Source of the DNA: Gammaproteobacteria bacterium UBA2810
Lineage (GTDB): Bacteria; Pseudomonadota; Gammaproteobacteria; Enterobacterales; Succinivibrionaceae
Direction: 5' to 3'
Length of the DNA: 27,829 nt
NCBI GenBank assembly: GCA_002351705.1
Contig: DEHC01000062.1
Location: 28,898-56,726 of the forward strand
The notes below the pieces were generated by a model that did not search any database, had not been told where the DNA came from, and worked only from the letters and a program-made list of their open reading frames with translations. Positions 1-7,898 of this stretch are shown here, piece by piece. Each line of letters begins with the position of its first letter. Within the stretch, counting starts at the first letter, position 1. The translations under genes were made by a program, and so were the position numbers.

Positions 1-941
1 ATATCCTTCAGGTTTCCGCTGAACTGGCAGGCCCCGCCCCGGGAATAGCTGTCCATGGACCTCATGACGCTCTCCGGAAGCACTATTTTTGCGTTCGTGT
101 CAGGGCTCGCGAAGTCAAGGACGATCTCAAACGGACACTTCTCAAGCGTGCCGTCCTTCACCCTCCCTGCGATGACAAGGAACCTGCTGCCCTGGTCAAG
201 CCCGAGTGCTGATGCGGTCCCGGAGCTCAGAACTGCACCTTTCGCATCGCCAGCTCCGGCGCTTTCTGCCTTTATTCCCTTCTCAGTCGCAGTGCCAGTC
301 GATACGCTCACAACATTCCGTCCCAGGATGAAAAGGGGCTCGCCGTCCCGGTAGCGCTCGGCCGCAGTGATGAAGTCAGGGGTGAGGAACACTGCCTTGA
401 GGCCAGAGAGGCTCTCGGGGACTATGCCGGCCACCTTGACCTGGATCTTCTCAGCCTCCCTCCTGTCATTAACCGTGCGGGTAATGACTATCTCGACAGT
501 ATCGCCAGCTGCCGCGCCGAGGTATGATGCCGCCCTTTCGGTAAGGACAGCCTCGCCGGGCTGTTCAGGTATGCTGAGATCCCTGAGGAGCGGATCTCCC
601 TTTCCCGTTGGGAGCATCTCAGCGCCGGTGAGGATCCTCTTCTTTCCCCTGATGTCGGCCACTGCGCTCAGCGATCTCGTGAGCGGTGCGGCAAAAGCCA
701 CGCGGCTGTCATGATGAAGCCATTCGAAGAAATCGTCACCAAGGCTGCCGTTTCCGATCATCCGGATCTCGAGGTTCTGCGGATCGTTGACCAACTTCTC
801 CTCAATCCCCTGCAGAATACCGACCCTGAGGCTGTAGAGGAGCATAAGCGGACAGACCACGGCAAGAATCGAGACCGCAACGCAGAGGGAGACCTTCCAG
901 TCCTTTCTCAGATCGCAGCAGGCAAGCTTCCAAAGCATCAT
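1..941 (-). CDS. ABC transporter permease, MacB/LolC/FtsX-like (partial, 3' end outside window)
   Basis: This is probably the membrane subunit of the ABC transporter whose ATPase lies just upstream. I read 313 codons without a stop before the window edge. The protein opens MMLWKLACCDLRKDWKVSL, an amphipathic cytoplasmic lead-in, then has one transmembrane helix at about residues 17-38. A long soluble, presumably periplasmic, domain follows to the edge, with segments such as VLTERAASYLGAAAGDTVEI that resemble the MacB periplasmic core. One N-terminal helix followed by a large periplasmic domain is the MacB/LolC/LolE plan; the remaining helices would lie beyond the window. The start overlaps the ATPase stop as ATGA (941-938); a second ATG at 938 is equally possible. 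The family is inferred from topology and its neighbour, not from a diagnostic motif. Confidence 0.8.
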   Translation of the reverse strand, partial: MMLWKLACCDLRKDWKVSLCVAVSILAVVCPLMLLYSLRVGILQGIEEKLVNDPQNLEIRMIGNGSLGDDFFEWLHHDSRVAFAAPLTRSLSAVADIRGKKRILTGAEMLPTGKGDPLLRDLSIPEQPGEAVLTERAASYLGAAAGDTVEIVITRTVNDRREAEKIQVKVAGIVPESLSGLKAVFLTPDFITAAERYRDGEPLFILGRNVVSVSTGTATEKGIKAESAGAGDAKGAVLSSGTASALGLDQGSRFLVIAGRVKDGTLEKCPFEIVLDFASPDTNAKIVLPESVMRSMDSYSRGGACQFSGNLKD

Positions 942-1720
942 GCCTCCCCGGCGGGGCTCTGCTCCCCGTCATCAAACACGGATGATTTCGGCTGATCCCC
1001 TGGCTGAGCGGTGACATGCTTAACGAGCATGCCGCCGCTTCCGATGAGCTCCGGATCATGCGTTACGACAAGCGCCGAGATGCCGGTAGTGCGCACCATA
1101 TCAAGAATGGTGCCGAAAAGGCTTCTTGCCGTCTCGGGATCAAGCGATGCGGTCGGCTCGTCAGCGAGCAGCACGTCAGGATGGTGGACAAGGGCCCTGA
1201 GGAACGAGACGCGCTGCGCCTGACCTACTGAAAGGATCCCGGGCATCTCACTGAGGAGTGAAGTCTCGAGGTTGAGGACCTTGAAGTACTTATCAATCCA
1301 GTCATCGAGGCTGTCAAAATCATCACCCCAGCAATCCCTGATGCCGCATCCTTTAAGCTTCAGGGGAAACGCAATATTCTCCCTCACCGTGAGGAACGGG
1401 ACGAGCCCCCCGACCTGCAGCATGAAGCCGACAGACCCTGCCCTGATAACGGAAAGCGTGCTGTCATCAGCCTCACTGTCGATGACCCTGGCGCTGCCGT
1501 CAGGTTTTCTTCCGATAATTATGGAGCTTTTCACTCCCTGCTCATCAGGATCCGGGCGCGTTATGAGGCCCGCGGCCTGGAGGAGCGTGCTTTTCCCCGA
1601 GCCGCTCGGACCGCTGATTACCGCGACGCCGCCGTCATTCACCGAAAGGTGCCTCACCAGGACGTGGAATGCATCCTTATCCTTCCCGTTGGTGATCCTT
1701 ACATTGCTGAGCTCTAACAT
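938..1720 (-). CDS. ABC transporter ATP-binding protein (LolD/MacB-type)
   Basis: The 260-residue cytoplasmic nucleotide-binding subunit should power the permease encoded next. All core motifs are visible: Walker A GPSGSGKST (37-45), Q-loop Gln102, signature LSVGQ (163-167), Walker B VLLADEP (183-189) followed by the D-loop SLD (192-194), and the switch histidine His221 in VVTHD. Gly to Val at position 3 of the usual LSGGQ signature is unusual but does not look inactivating. There is also an insertion of about 25 residues between the Walker A helix and the Q-loop (about 56-90). The ATG at 1720 shares its A with the TAA of the upstream VWA gene (TAATG), which suggests translational coupling. 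Its substrate is unknown; the context points to an envelope assembly or mechanotransmission role rather than nutrient import. Confidence 0.93.
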   Translation of the reverse strand: MLELSNVRITNGKDKDAFHVLVRHLSVNDGGVAVISGPSGSGKSTLLQAAGLITRPDPDEQGVKSSIIIGRKPDGSARVIDSEADDSTLSVIRAGSVGFMLQVGGLVPFLTVRENIAFPLKLKGCGIRDCWGDDFDSLDDWIDKYFKVLNLETSLLSEMPGILSVGQAQRVSFLRALVHHPDVLLADEPTASLDPETARSLFGTILDMVRTTGISALVVTHDPELIGSGGMLVKHVTAQPGDQPKSSVFDDGEQSPAGEA

Positions 1721-3732
1721 TACGGCAGCATTCTCAGTGGAACAGGATATACGTCATCGGCATGGTCGGCACCCTCCGCAAGGGAGATCCACTTGTCGGT
1801 ATCCTCGTTGCACTTTCTGTAGTAGCGGAGCTTGTTGTTCATGTTCCTGAGGAATTTATCCTGCTGGTCATACGAGAGCGCTGCCCAGTCCTCCGCGTCC
1901 ATGGCCGTGACCTCGCTCCTGTAGGGAAGCCCGTCAAGGTACTCGGCCATCACCGCGTCAGAGAAAGCGCTCTTCCTGCCGCTGAGCTCGGAGGGATCGC
2001 GTCCCATCTTGAGGGCAATGTCCTTGAGCTGGCTGAACATGGTTTCAGGAGACCTGAGGCCTTCGCCTGCGGCCTTTATGACCCCGTCGACCCTGTCTGC
2101 CATGTTGCTGAGATCTGTTTTCGTAAGAAGGACATACGGCTCGACCACAGGCTTGTGCCCGGGTGCAAGATCAAGATCCGATATCCAGGAGCTGATAACG
2201 CTCGGCGCCCTGCTGCCCTGGAGCTTTCCCAGGTACTCAAGCTGCATGGCGAGCCCGAGGCGCTTGATATCGTTGTCGCCGACCTTCTTCGCCTCCTCCT
2301 GGAGCACGCTGATGGTGCTTCCTATGCTCTTCTCGCCGTTATAGGCATGGAGAGTCTGCGCGGTAAGGAGATCGCTGATCCCCAACACCTGCTTCCTGAA
2401 TGCTGAATGATCAGCAGTATCAGTCTGGAAATAAAGCGGCTTGTTGAGATAGCTGTTGTTCGAGAGGACCTCATACTGGGCCTTTGCAGACTCGCGGTTC
2501 TTCTTCGCGTTCTGGCTTGAGGTCAGAAGATGCACGGCGATGAGCCCGATATGCTTCTGCTCAAGATCCGCCTTGAGGGTCTCCTCATTGTAGCCGGTGC
2601 TCGCGTGCTCTGTGCCGCCCTCAATGCCGCCCGCATCGGTGATGAGAACGACATAGCGCCCGTGAAAGCCGCTCCAGTCGATGCTGTTCACTGCCTCGGC
2701 GACGCCGGCGAAGGAGTCCTCGTCGAATAGCGGACTTGAGACAGTGGCAGCCTTAAGCTGTGCGGTCTTCTTCAGGAAGTCATCGCTCCCCGTAACATCG
2801 TTCGGATCAGCGAAAATCTGCGTGGTGTACTCAAGCCCCGGCACAGCCCTGGTGTCGGACCTGAAGCCGATGAGGCCGAATCCGGCATACTGCGCCAGCC
2901 CCGCCTCGTCGAGGGCCTTGTAGAAATCCTTCACGATTTCCCTGGTCTGATCGAGGTAGGTCTGCATGGAGATGCTGGTGTCAACCACGAACACGACGCC
3001 TGCGCGGAATACCCCGACCGAGTTCGCATCCTCCTGACCGCCGTTCCCGCTGCCGGTCCCGCCTGATGCCCCGGCAGACGATGATCCGGAGGCAGAGGCC
3101 GATGTGCTGCCGCCATTACCGACTGCAGAGTCAAGCGAGAGAGAGGCAACGTTAAGCTCGCGGACGTAATTGCCGTCCGCTGTCATCTGCTCCGCGGAGT
3201 CCAGGATCGGGAGAAGGTAGAACCTTCCGGGCTCCTGCCAGTTGACATAGGCCTCAGGCTCCTGAGAGACGACGGAGGACGAGCCGCCCTTCCCGAGCGA
3301 TGCCCTTGCGGACTTCTCGAGGGAGACGGCTTTCTCGCTTGTCACGATGCCGTCCAGGGTCTTCTGATCCTTGTACATCAGCGCGCGCTCACGGCCGACG
3401 CGGTTCGTGAAGAAGGCGGTCATCTGCATTTTCCAGGGAATGGTGCAGTCAGCCTTCAGCCAGCCTGACACATGCCCACGGCTGTCGGGACCGACTTCAA
3501 GATACCCGCTTTTCCTCGAGTAGACGTAGAACCTTGAGAACGGGATGACTCCCTCTCCCTCCGCGCTCTCGCCGGGCCTGCTTACAAGCCGGCAGTCAGG
3601 CCTCGTGATGACTCTTTCGAAAAGAGTCTTCTTTCCTTCCTGCAGAAGAGGAGTCCTCTGCCCGGCAGCGGCCTCCGCGCCTGCCGCGAGAGCCAGTGCG
3701 GCAGCCATGACCAAAAGTGCAGCCTTCTTCAA
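1720..3732 (-). CDS. Secreted SH3-like / von Willebrand factor A domain protein
   Basis: This 670-residue protein is exported to the periplasm. It has a signal peptide (MKKAALLVMAAALALAAGAEA, cleavage likely near 22-24). Residues about 40-97 form a small beta domain that looks like a bacterial SH3 fold. A Gly/Ser-rich linker (about 203-232) leads into a von Willebrand A domain from about 243. The metal-ion-dependent adhesion site is intact: DTSIS (251-255), with a later VVLITDAGG segment typical of the domain. An all-helical C-terminal region of about 230 residues follows. The start is TTG (3732), chosen because GAGGTGA sits a few bases upstream and the signal peptide begins exactly there. 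It lies 37 bases after the preceding gene and overlaps the ATPase gene by one base. VWA domains usually bind protein partners through the metal; the partner here is unknown. Confidence 0.88.
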   Translation of the reverse strand: MKKAALLVMAAALALAAGAEAAAGQRTPLLQEGKKTLFERVITRPDCRLVSRPGESAEGEGVIPFSRFYVYSRKSGYLEVGPDSRGHVSGWLKADCTIPWKMQMTAFFTNRVGRERALMYKDQKTLDGIVTSEKAVSLEKSARASLGKGGSSSVVSQEPEAYVNWQEPGRFYLLPILDSAEQMTADGNYVRELNVASLSLDSAVGNGGSTSASASGSSSAGASGGTGSGNGGQEDANSVGVFRAGVVFVVDTSISMQTYLDQTREIVKDFYKALDEAGLAQYAGFGLIGFRSDTRAVPGLEYTTQIFADPNDVTGSDDFLKKTAQLKAATVSSPLFDEDSFAGVAEAVNSIDWSGFHGRYVVLITDAGGIEGGTEHASTGYNEETLKADLEQKHIGLIAVHLLTSSQNAKKNRESAKAQYEVLSNNSYLNKPLYFQTDTADHSAFRKQVLGISDLLTAQTLHAYNGEKSIGSTISVLQEEAKKVGDNDIKRLGLAMQLEYLGKLQGSRAPSVISSWISDLDLAPGHKPVVEPYVLLTKTDLSNMADRVDGVIKAAGEGLRSPETMFSQLKDIALKMGRDPSELSGRKSAFSDAVMAEYLDGLPYRSEVTAMDAEDWAALSYDQQDKFLRNMNNKLRYYRKCNEDTDKWISLAEGADHADDVYPVPLRMLP

Positions 3733-3769
3733 TTTTTCACCTCGCTAAATCCTTCACCAGGCACTCAGG

Positions 3770-5050
3770 CTATTTACTGCCTGCCGACCCAAGCTCAGCG
3801 ACATGCTTTGATGTAGCGTCATCGAGCTCAACGCCGAGATCCTCGGCCTGCCTGTACCAGTATGCGGCATCCTCGGCATTCACGGGGAAGCATTTGCTGC
3901 CGCCCAGGGCAGGATCGAACTCCTTCGCGTACTCAAGTGACCAGCCTCCGTCGCTGTAAACCTTCGAGAGATAGATCCTCTTTGCTATGCCGCATTTTTC
4001 ATGTGCCTTGCTCTCAGCGATTATTTTCCTGAGTCTTGCGTCATCAGCAGACTCGCCGGCGCATCTGCTGATGAACTTCAGCTCGTCATCTGCAGTGTCA
4101 ATGCCGCAGGGATCCGCGGGCTTCGCGGGAGCCTCGGTCTTTGCCGGGGAAGAGAACAGGGAGCGTCCCTTGTCAAGGAGCTCGCTGCCGTATTTGTTCC
4201 AGAGGAGCCATCCGCCGAAGCCGAGTCCTGCAAGGATAAGCAGGATCAGGATGGCCAGTAGGATTTTCTTCCATGGGAAAGGCTTTCCGGCAGGCTTATC
4301 CGGAGCAGCATCAGAGCCTTCCGAAGGAGGCTCATCAGTACCCGCTTGGGAACCATGTCCTGCATCATCATGCTCCGGTGCGTTCTGCTCCTTTTCTCTC
4401 TCTGCGGAACCGTCTTCGGCTGCGCCTTCTGCGGATCCTGGATTTCCGGCAGAAGACCCGGGAGCCTCACCAGTGCCTGCACCGTTCAGGTTTTCTGCCT
4501 GTTTGGTACTTTCTGCCGGCTTTTCCGGCCCTGGAGCGGGAGCAGACTCCGGCTCTTCCTGAGGCTGTGCCCTGGTCTCTTCATCCTCACCGAATATCCT
4601 GACGATTTCGGACCTGTCGGCACCGTCATCTCCTTTGGTAGCGGTGACTGGGAGCTGACCATTCCCTTGGATAGTCCCGTACTGGCCGTCCTCAGGCTCC
4701 GTATCCTCAGCCTCCCAGACTTCGACCCGGAGCCTGCTCCCAGTGAGCTTGTCGTAAATAGCCCTGACAAAGAACTTAGGCAGATGAAACACCAGCTTCC
4801 CGCTGTCAAGTTCAATCATGTCGTCACTGAAAGTGCACGGGCGCCGGCCGCCGTCAAAGACAACCTTGTACCTCTCTTCTCCATCCTTGGTCTTGAATTT
4901 AACTGGTTTCAGATACTTGTCATCATTGGTTTTTATGGCAAAGCGGATATCCTTGCCTCCCTCCCAGCCGGAGCAGACAAGATCCGCCATGCCAGATCCG
5001 GTAACTTTAAGCCTGACATTCAGTCTAGCTTTGTCTTTGTTAGGTTCCAC
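3770..5050 (-). CDS. Single-span membrane protein with acidic/proline-rich linker and cysteine-rich C-terminal domain
   Basis: I do not recognise this 426-residue protein as a named family. Residues about 5-115 form a beta-rich domain with no signal peptide, so it is probably cytoplasmic. Residues about 116-258 are disordered, rich in Glu, Pro, Gly and Ala. A single transmembrane helix (262-284) is preceded by PWKK, which predicts N-in/C-out. The C-terminal part (about 310-426) contains Cys315, Cys330, Cys353 and Cys387 and a stretch, AEDAAYWYRQAEDLGVEL, that resembles a single SEL1-like repeat. The start is GTG at 5050, 13 bases after the SrfC-like stop, with GAGG seven bases upstream. The layout mirrors the SrfA-like protein of the same operon, suggesting a second tether between the cytoplasmic SrfB/SrfC pair and the periplasmic VWA protein (inference). 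Confidence 0.82.
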   Translation of the reverse strand: MEPNKDKARLNVRLKVTGSGMADLVCSGWEGGKDIRFAIKTNDDKYLKPVKFKTKDGEERYKVVFDGGRRPCTFSDDMIELDSGKLVFHLPKFFVRAIYDKLTGSRLRVEVWEAEDTEPEDGQYGTIQGNGQLPVTATKGDDGADRSEIVRIFGEDEETRAQPQEEPESAPAPGPEKPAESTKQAENLNGAGTGEAPGSSAGNPGSAEGAAEDGSAEREKEQNAPEHDDAGHGSQAGTDEPPSEGSDAAPDKPAGKPFPWKKILLAILILLILAGLGFGGWLLWNKYGSELLDKGRSLFSSPAKTEAPAKPADPCGIDTADDELKFISRCAGESADDARLRKIIAESKAHEKCGIAKRIYLSKVYSDGGWSLEYAKEFDPALGGSKCFPVNAEDAAYWYRQAEDLGVELDDATSKHVAELGSAGSK

Positions 5051-5063
5051 TTTGAATCCTCAC

Positions 5064-7898
5064 TCAGGCCTTCTGCCCGGGGAATGCCGCGATGATTTTC
5101 CCGAGAGCATCGTTTTCCGCATCGCTGATGCCGTCCGGATCCCGTCCGCTCGCGGTCATGACGTTGGCGTCCACCACTTCGACATACTGCTCTGTCCAGT
5201 CGCTGACAAAATTGCGTCTGAACGGCACGCACTCTTCCCTGATTACCGGATGCCCCTCGGCGTCAGTTTCAGCGCGTTTGAAGATATCCTTCTTTCCGTC
5301 TCCTCCGTCCTTTACCTCATCCTTCGCACCGAGCCAGGCGATGAAGTCAGAGAGTATGTTGGAGATGGACGAGACATTTCTCTCCCTCGCCTCATCAAGG
5401 TCAATGCCATTCTTTTCGTTCTCGAGGATGGCCTTAGCCAGTCTCTGCTTGAGGCCGTCCCTCTCCGCAGCGTCAATCATTTCTTTCGAGAGCTGCTCGA
5501 TGAGAGCCTTTGCCATGCTGACAGGTCCGTTCCTGGTTGCTCTCTTCCATCCGGAGCAGTACAGCTTCACTGCCGGATCATCCGGAAGGCCGCGCATATG
5601 CCGGAGCCACTTCCGGTAGATGCTCTCGGCAAGAGGTGAGTAAACCTCACCGTCTCCGCTGTCAGCCTGAGCCCCGCTCTCTTTCGAAGGCTCAGTCCCG
5701 CTGTCCGCTGCTGTTTCGTCAAGGCCGGAAAGGAGGGCGTCATCAGAGAACAGATCCTCAAGGCTTGCCTCCGTCTCCGGAGCCTTTGGTGCTGCCGCCT
5801 CGGTGGCAGCAGACTCAGTCTCTTTCCTGTTCCCGGGAACAGTGCTGTACTTCTCCTCCTCGCAGGCAGACCTGATCTCCTCCGGAGCAAGGTTCATCAT
5901 CTTCAGCACCAGCCCGAGACTTGCCCTGCCGTCAATCTCAGGAGAGTCCTCCCGTGTGCCAGACTCACGCTTCAGGAGCGGGCTGAGGAAATTCGCGGCT
6001 ATAAGCTTCCTTTTCTCGAGATCTTTCTGCTCCTTTTCCGGGGTGCGGTACCATTTGCCCAGCACTTTCTTGACAGCAGACTCAACGGACTCATGAAGCA
6101 GGCTCTGCATGGCCGCAAACTTTAGATTCTCCCCGTCAGCAAGGCCGATGGATTTGTTCAGCAGCTCCATTCCTCCGTCATTGAGGCCCATGACGGCCTT
6201 CCACTTCTCCTCAGGGCTGTCGATGTGGCTTCTCACATCCTCATCATTGATGAAGGCCTCCCGTATCTCCTCGAGTTTTTCAAGTTTTTCGGGCCGTATG
6301 CCTGTTTCAGGAGAGTCCTGATCCTTTGAGATGAGGAAAGACGACCAGCCGGGCTTTCTGACAAGGAAAATGTTGCCGAATGGCTTGCCGGGATTCCAGC
6401 TGTTAAACCATTTGGCCTTGCCGAACTTCTCAAGGACCGTCTGCTGCAGAAGGCCCGCCCTGCCGAACTGATGCTCGGAATTATTCTTAAGCTCATCATC
6501 GATTCTCTTGTCGAACTTGGTGATGGCCCAGAAGAGCCCCGGCTTGTGAAGGGCACGCTCGGCAGGATCCTTCCCCTGAGCCTTGTCGATCCACCTGTTG
6601 AGCACCTTTGCGATATTGACCTCAAGCTGGGCGTCTGACGGAGTGCAGACAGTAAGCATGTTTATCTCATTGTCATCGGTGTACTGCTCAAAGAGGAAAG
6701 CGACCTTTCCCCTGAGGAAGTGCTCATAGGAGAGGTTGTTGGTTTCAGGCTTTCCTTCCGTGAGGCGGTTGCGGTAGCCGGGGAAATCCAGGATCTCAAG
6801 GTTCCTCGCGGCCGGGGACTTCGGCTCGTCGATGAGGACTATCCTGATCTCATGTGTCAGGGCAGCGAGCTCGGCACGGTTGATATCCGCCTTGGTGCCG
6901 TGCTCCGTGACCACAGTGACATTGTCCTGGTCGTGAAGCCCGAGAGTCTTGAGAGCGTCAACGTTCATCAGTGACCGCATGCCGGCGTTTTTCTTCTCCG
7001 CAACATTGTAAATAACGCCTATATCAGCCCTGACCTCGTGCGAATACTCCAGCTTCTCAAGATCATGCGCGAGATCCTTATAGAGGTTCGTGAACAGCTG
7101 CTCCTCGTTCCACAGTTCGGAAAGCACCTCAGCACGGCTGTCTATGTCAAGCTGCGGCAGCTCATTTACCGCACGGCGCCAGAAATCATCGTCGAGGAAC
7201 TCAAGATCATTCCTGTAGCCGTTTCTCACGTACTCCCTGAGATCAACCACCATTTCAGGCGGAAACGCCTTTGCCGCATACCTGCTGCCGCATCCTGACG
7301 GGCTTATGCTGCAGGCGCTGCCGCTTTTTGCCTCGTCGAGCTTCCTCATGGCATTCGCCAGGGAGCTTTTTCTCTTCACCTCATGCCAGTCAAAGTCGTT
7401 GAAGCAGGAGTTTATGAGGATCTTGGCGATGTCGCATTCGCCAAAGAGCCTGAGAGGCACGCAGAACTTCGGATCCTTCTCTGGCTCACCCTTTCTGGTG
7501 AAGCGGGTTACAAGGCCGGTCGACTCCTTGCCGTTGCCGCGCGGGTTGATATCATCGATGAAATCAAGCACGGTATCTCCCATCTTTGTACGGAGCCTGC
7601 CGTCGGCAGATGCCGCAAGGCTCGATACAAGAAAGGACTTCCCTGCCTGGGACGGACCGAAAAGGCCAAGTGCAGGTGCAGTCCCCGCTACGCGCAGCAT
7701 CCTGTCCGCCTCGTTCTTGACGCAGTAGAGCTTCTCGATCCCGTCGTCAGCCTCATTGTCAACCTTCTTAACATGCCTGGTGCTGTTTATCCAGCTGACG
7801 GCAGCGGACGCCTGCTTGCTGACTGCGCTCCAGGCCTCCCTGAGAGCTGCGCTCCTGTCTTCTGACATACTGTTCTCCATATCTGTCCCTGCCATCAT
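5064..7898 (-). CDS. srfC: SrfC-like large GTPase (putative virulence factor family)
   Basis: This 944-residue cytoplasmic P-loop protein matches the SrfC family in architecture and in following an srfB-like gene. GTPase motifs are present in order: G1 GPSQAGKS (81-88), G2 candidate STGLVTRF with Thr127, G3 DFPG (371-374) and G4 TKFD (460-463). The long G2-G3 spacing, filled by a helical insertion of about 200 residues, recalls dynamin-like large GTPases. An acidic low-complexity stretch (about 690-770) separates this from a helical C-terminal domain. No transmembrane helix is visible. ATG 7898 overlaps the SrfB stop as ATGA; Met7 (7880) or Met11 are alternative starts. The GTPase chemistry is well supported; the role in cell envelope or virulence is only the family label. 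Confidence 0.9.
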   Translation of the reverse strand: MMAGTDMENSMSEDRSAALREAWSAVSKQASAAVSWINSTRHVKKVDNEADDGIEKLYCVKNEADRMLRVAGTAPALGLFGPSQAGKSFLVSSLAASADGRLRTKMGDTVLDFIDDINPRGNGKESTGLVTRFTRKGEPEKDPKFCVPLRLFGECDIAKILINSCFNDFDWHEVKRKSSLANAMRKLDEAKSGSACSISPSGCGSRYAAKAFPPEMVVDLREYVRNGYRNDLEFLDDDFWRRAVNELPQLDIDSRAEVLSELWNEEQLFTNLYKDLAHDLEKLEYSHEVRADIGVIYNVAEKKNAGMRSLMNVDALKTLGLHDQDNVTVVTEHGTKADINRAELAALTHEIRIVLIDEPKSPAARNLEILDFPGYRNRLTEGKPETNNLSYEHFLRGKVAFLFEQYTDDNEINMLTVCTPSDAQLEVNIAKVLNRWIDKAQGKDPAERALHKPGLFWAITKFDKRIDDELKNNSEHQFGRAGLLQQTVLEKFGKAKWFNSWNPGKPFGNIFLVRKPGWSSFLISKDQDSPETGIRPEKLEKLEEIREAFINDEDVRSHIDSPEEKWKAVMGLNDGGMELLNKSIGLADGENLKFAAMQSLLHESVESAVKKVLGKWYRTPEKEQKDLEKRKLIAANFLSPLLKRESGTREDSPEIDGRASLGLVLKMMNLAPEEIRSACEEEKYSTVPGNRKETESAATEAAAPKAPETEASLEDLFSDDALLSGLDETAADSGTEPSKESGAQADSGDGEVYSPLAESIYRKWLRHMRGLPDDPAVKLYCSGWKRATRNGPVSMAKALIEQLSKEMIDAAERDGLKQRLAKAILENEKNGIDLDEARERNVSSISNILSDFIAWLGAKDEVKDGGDGKKDIFKRAETDAEGHPVIREECVPFRRNFVSDWTEQYVEVVDANVMTASGRDPDGISDAENDALGKIIAAFPGQKA

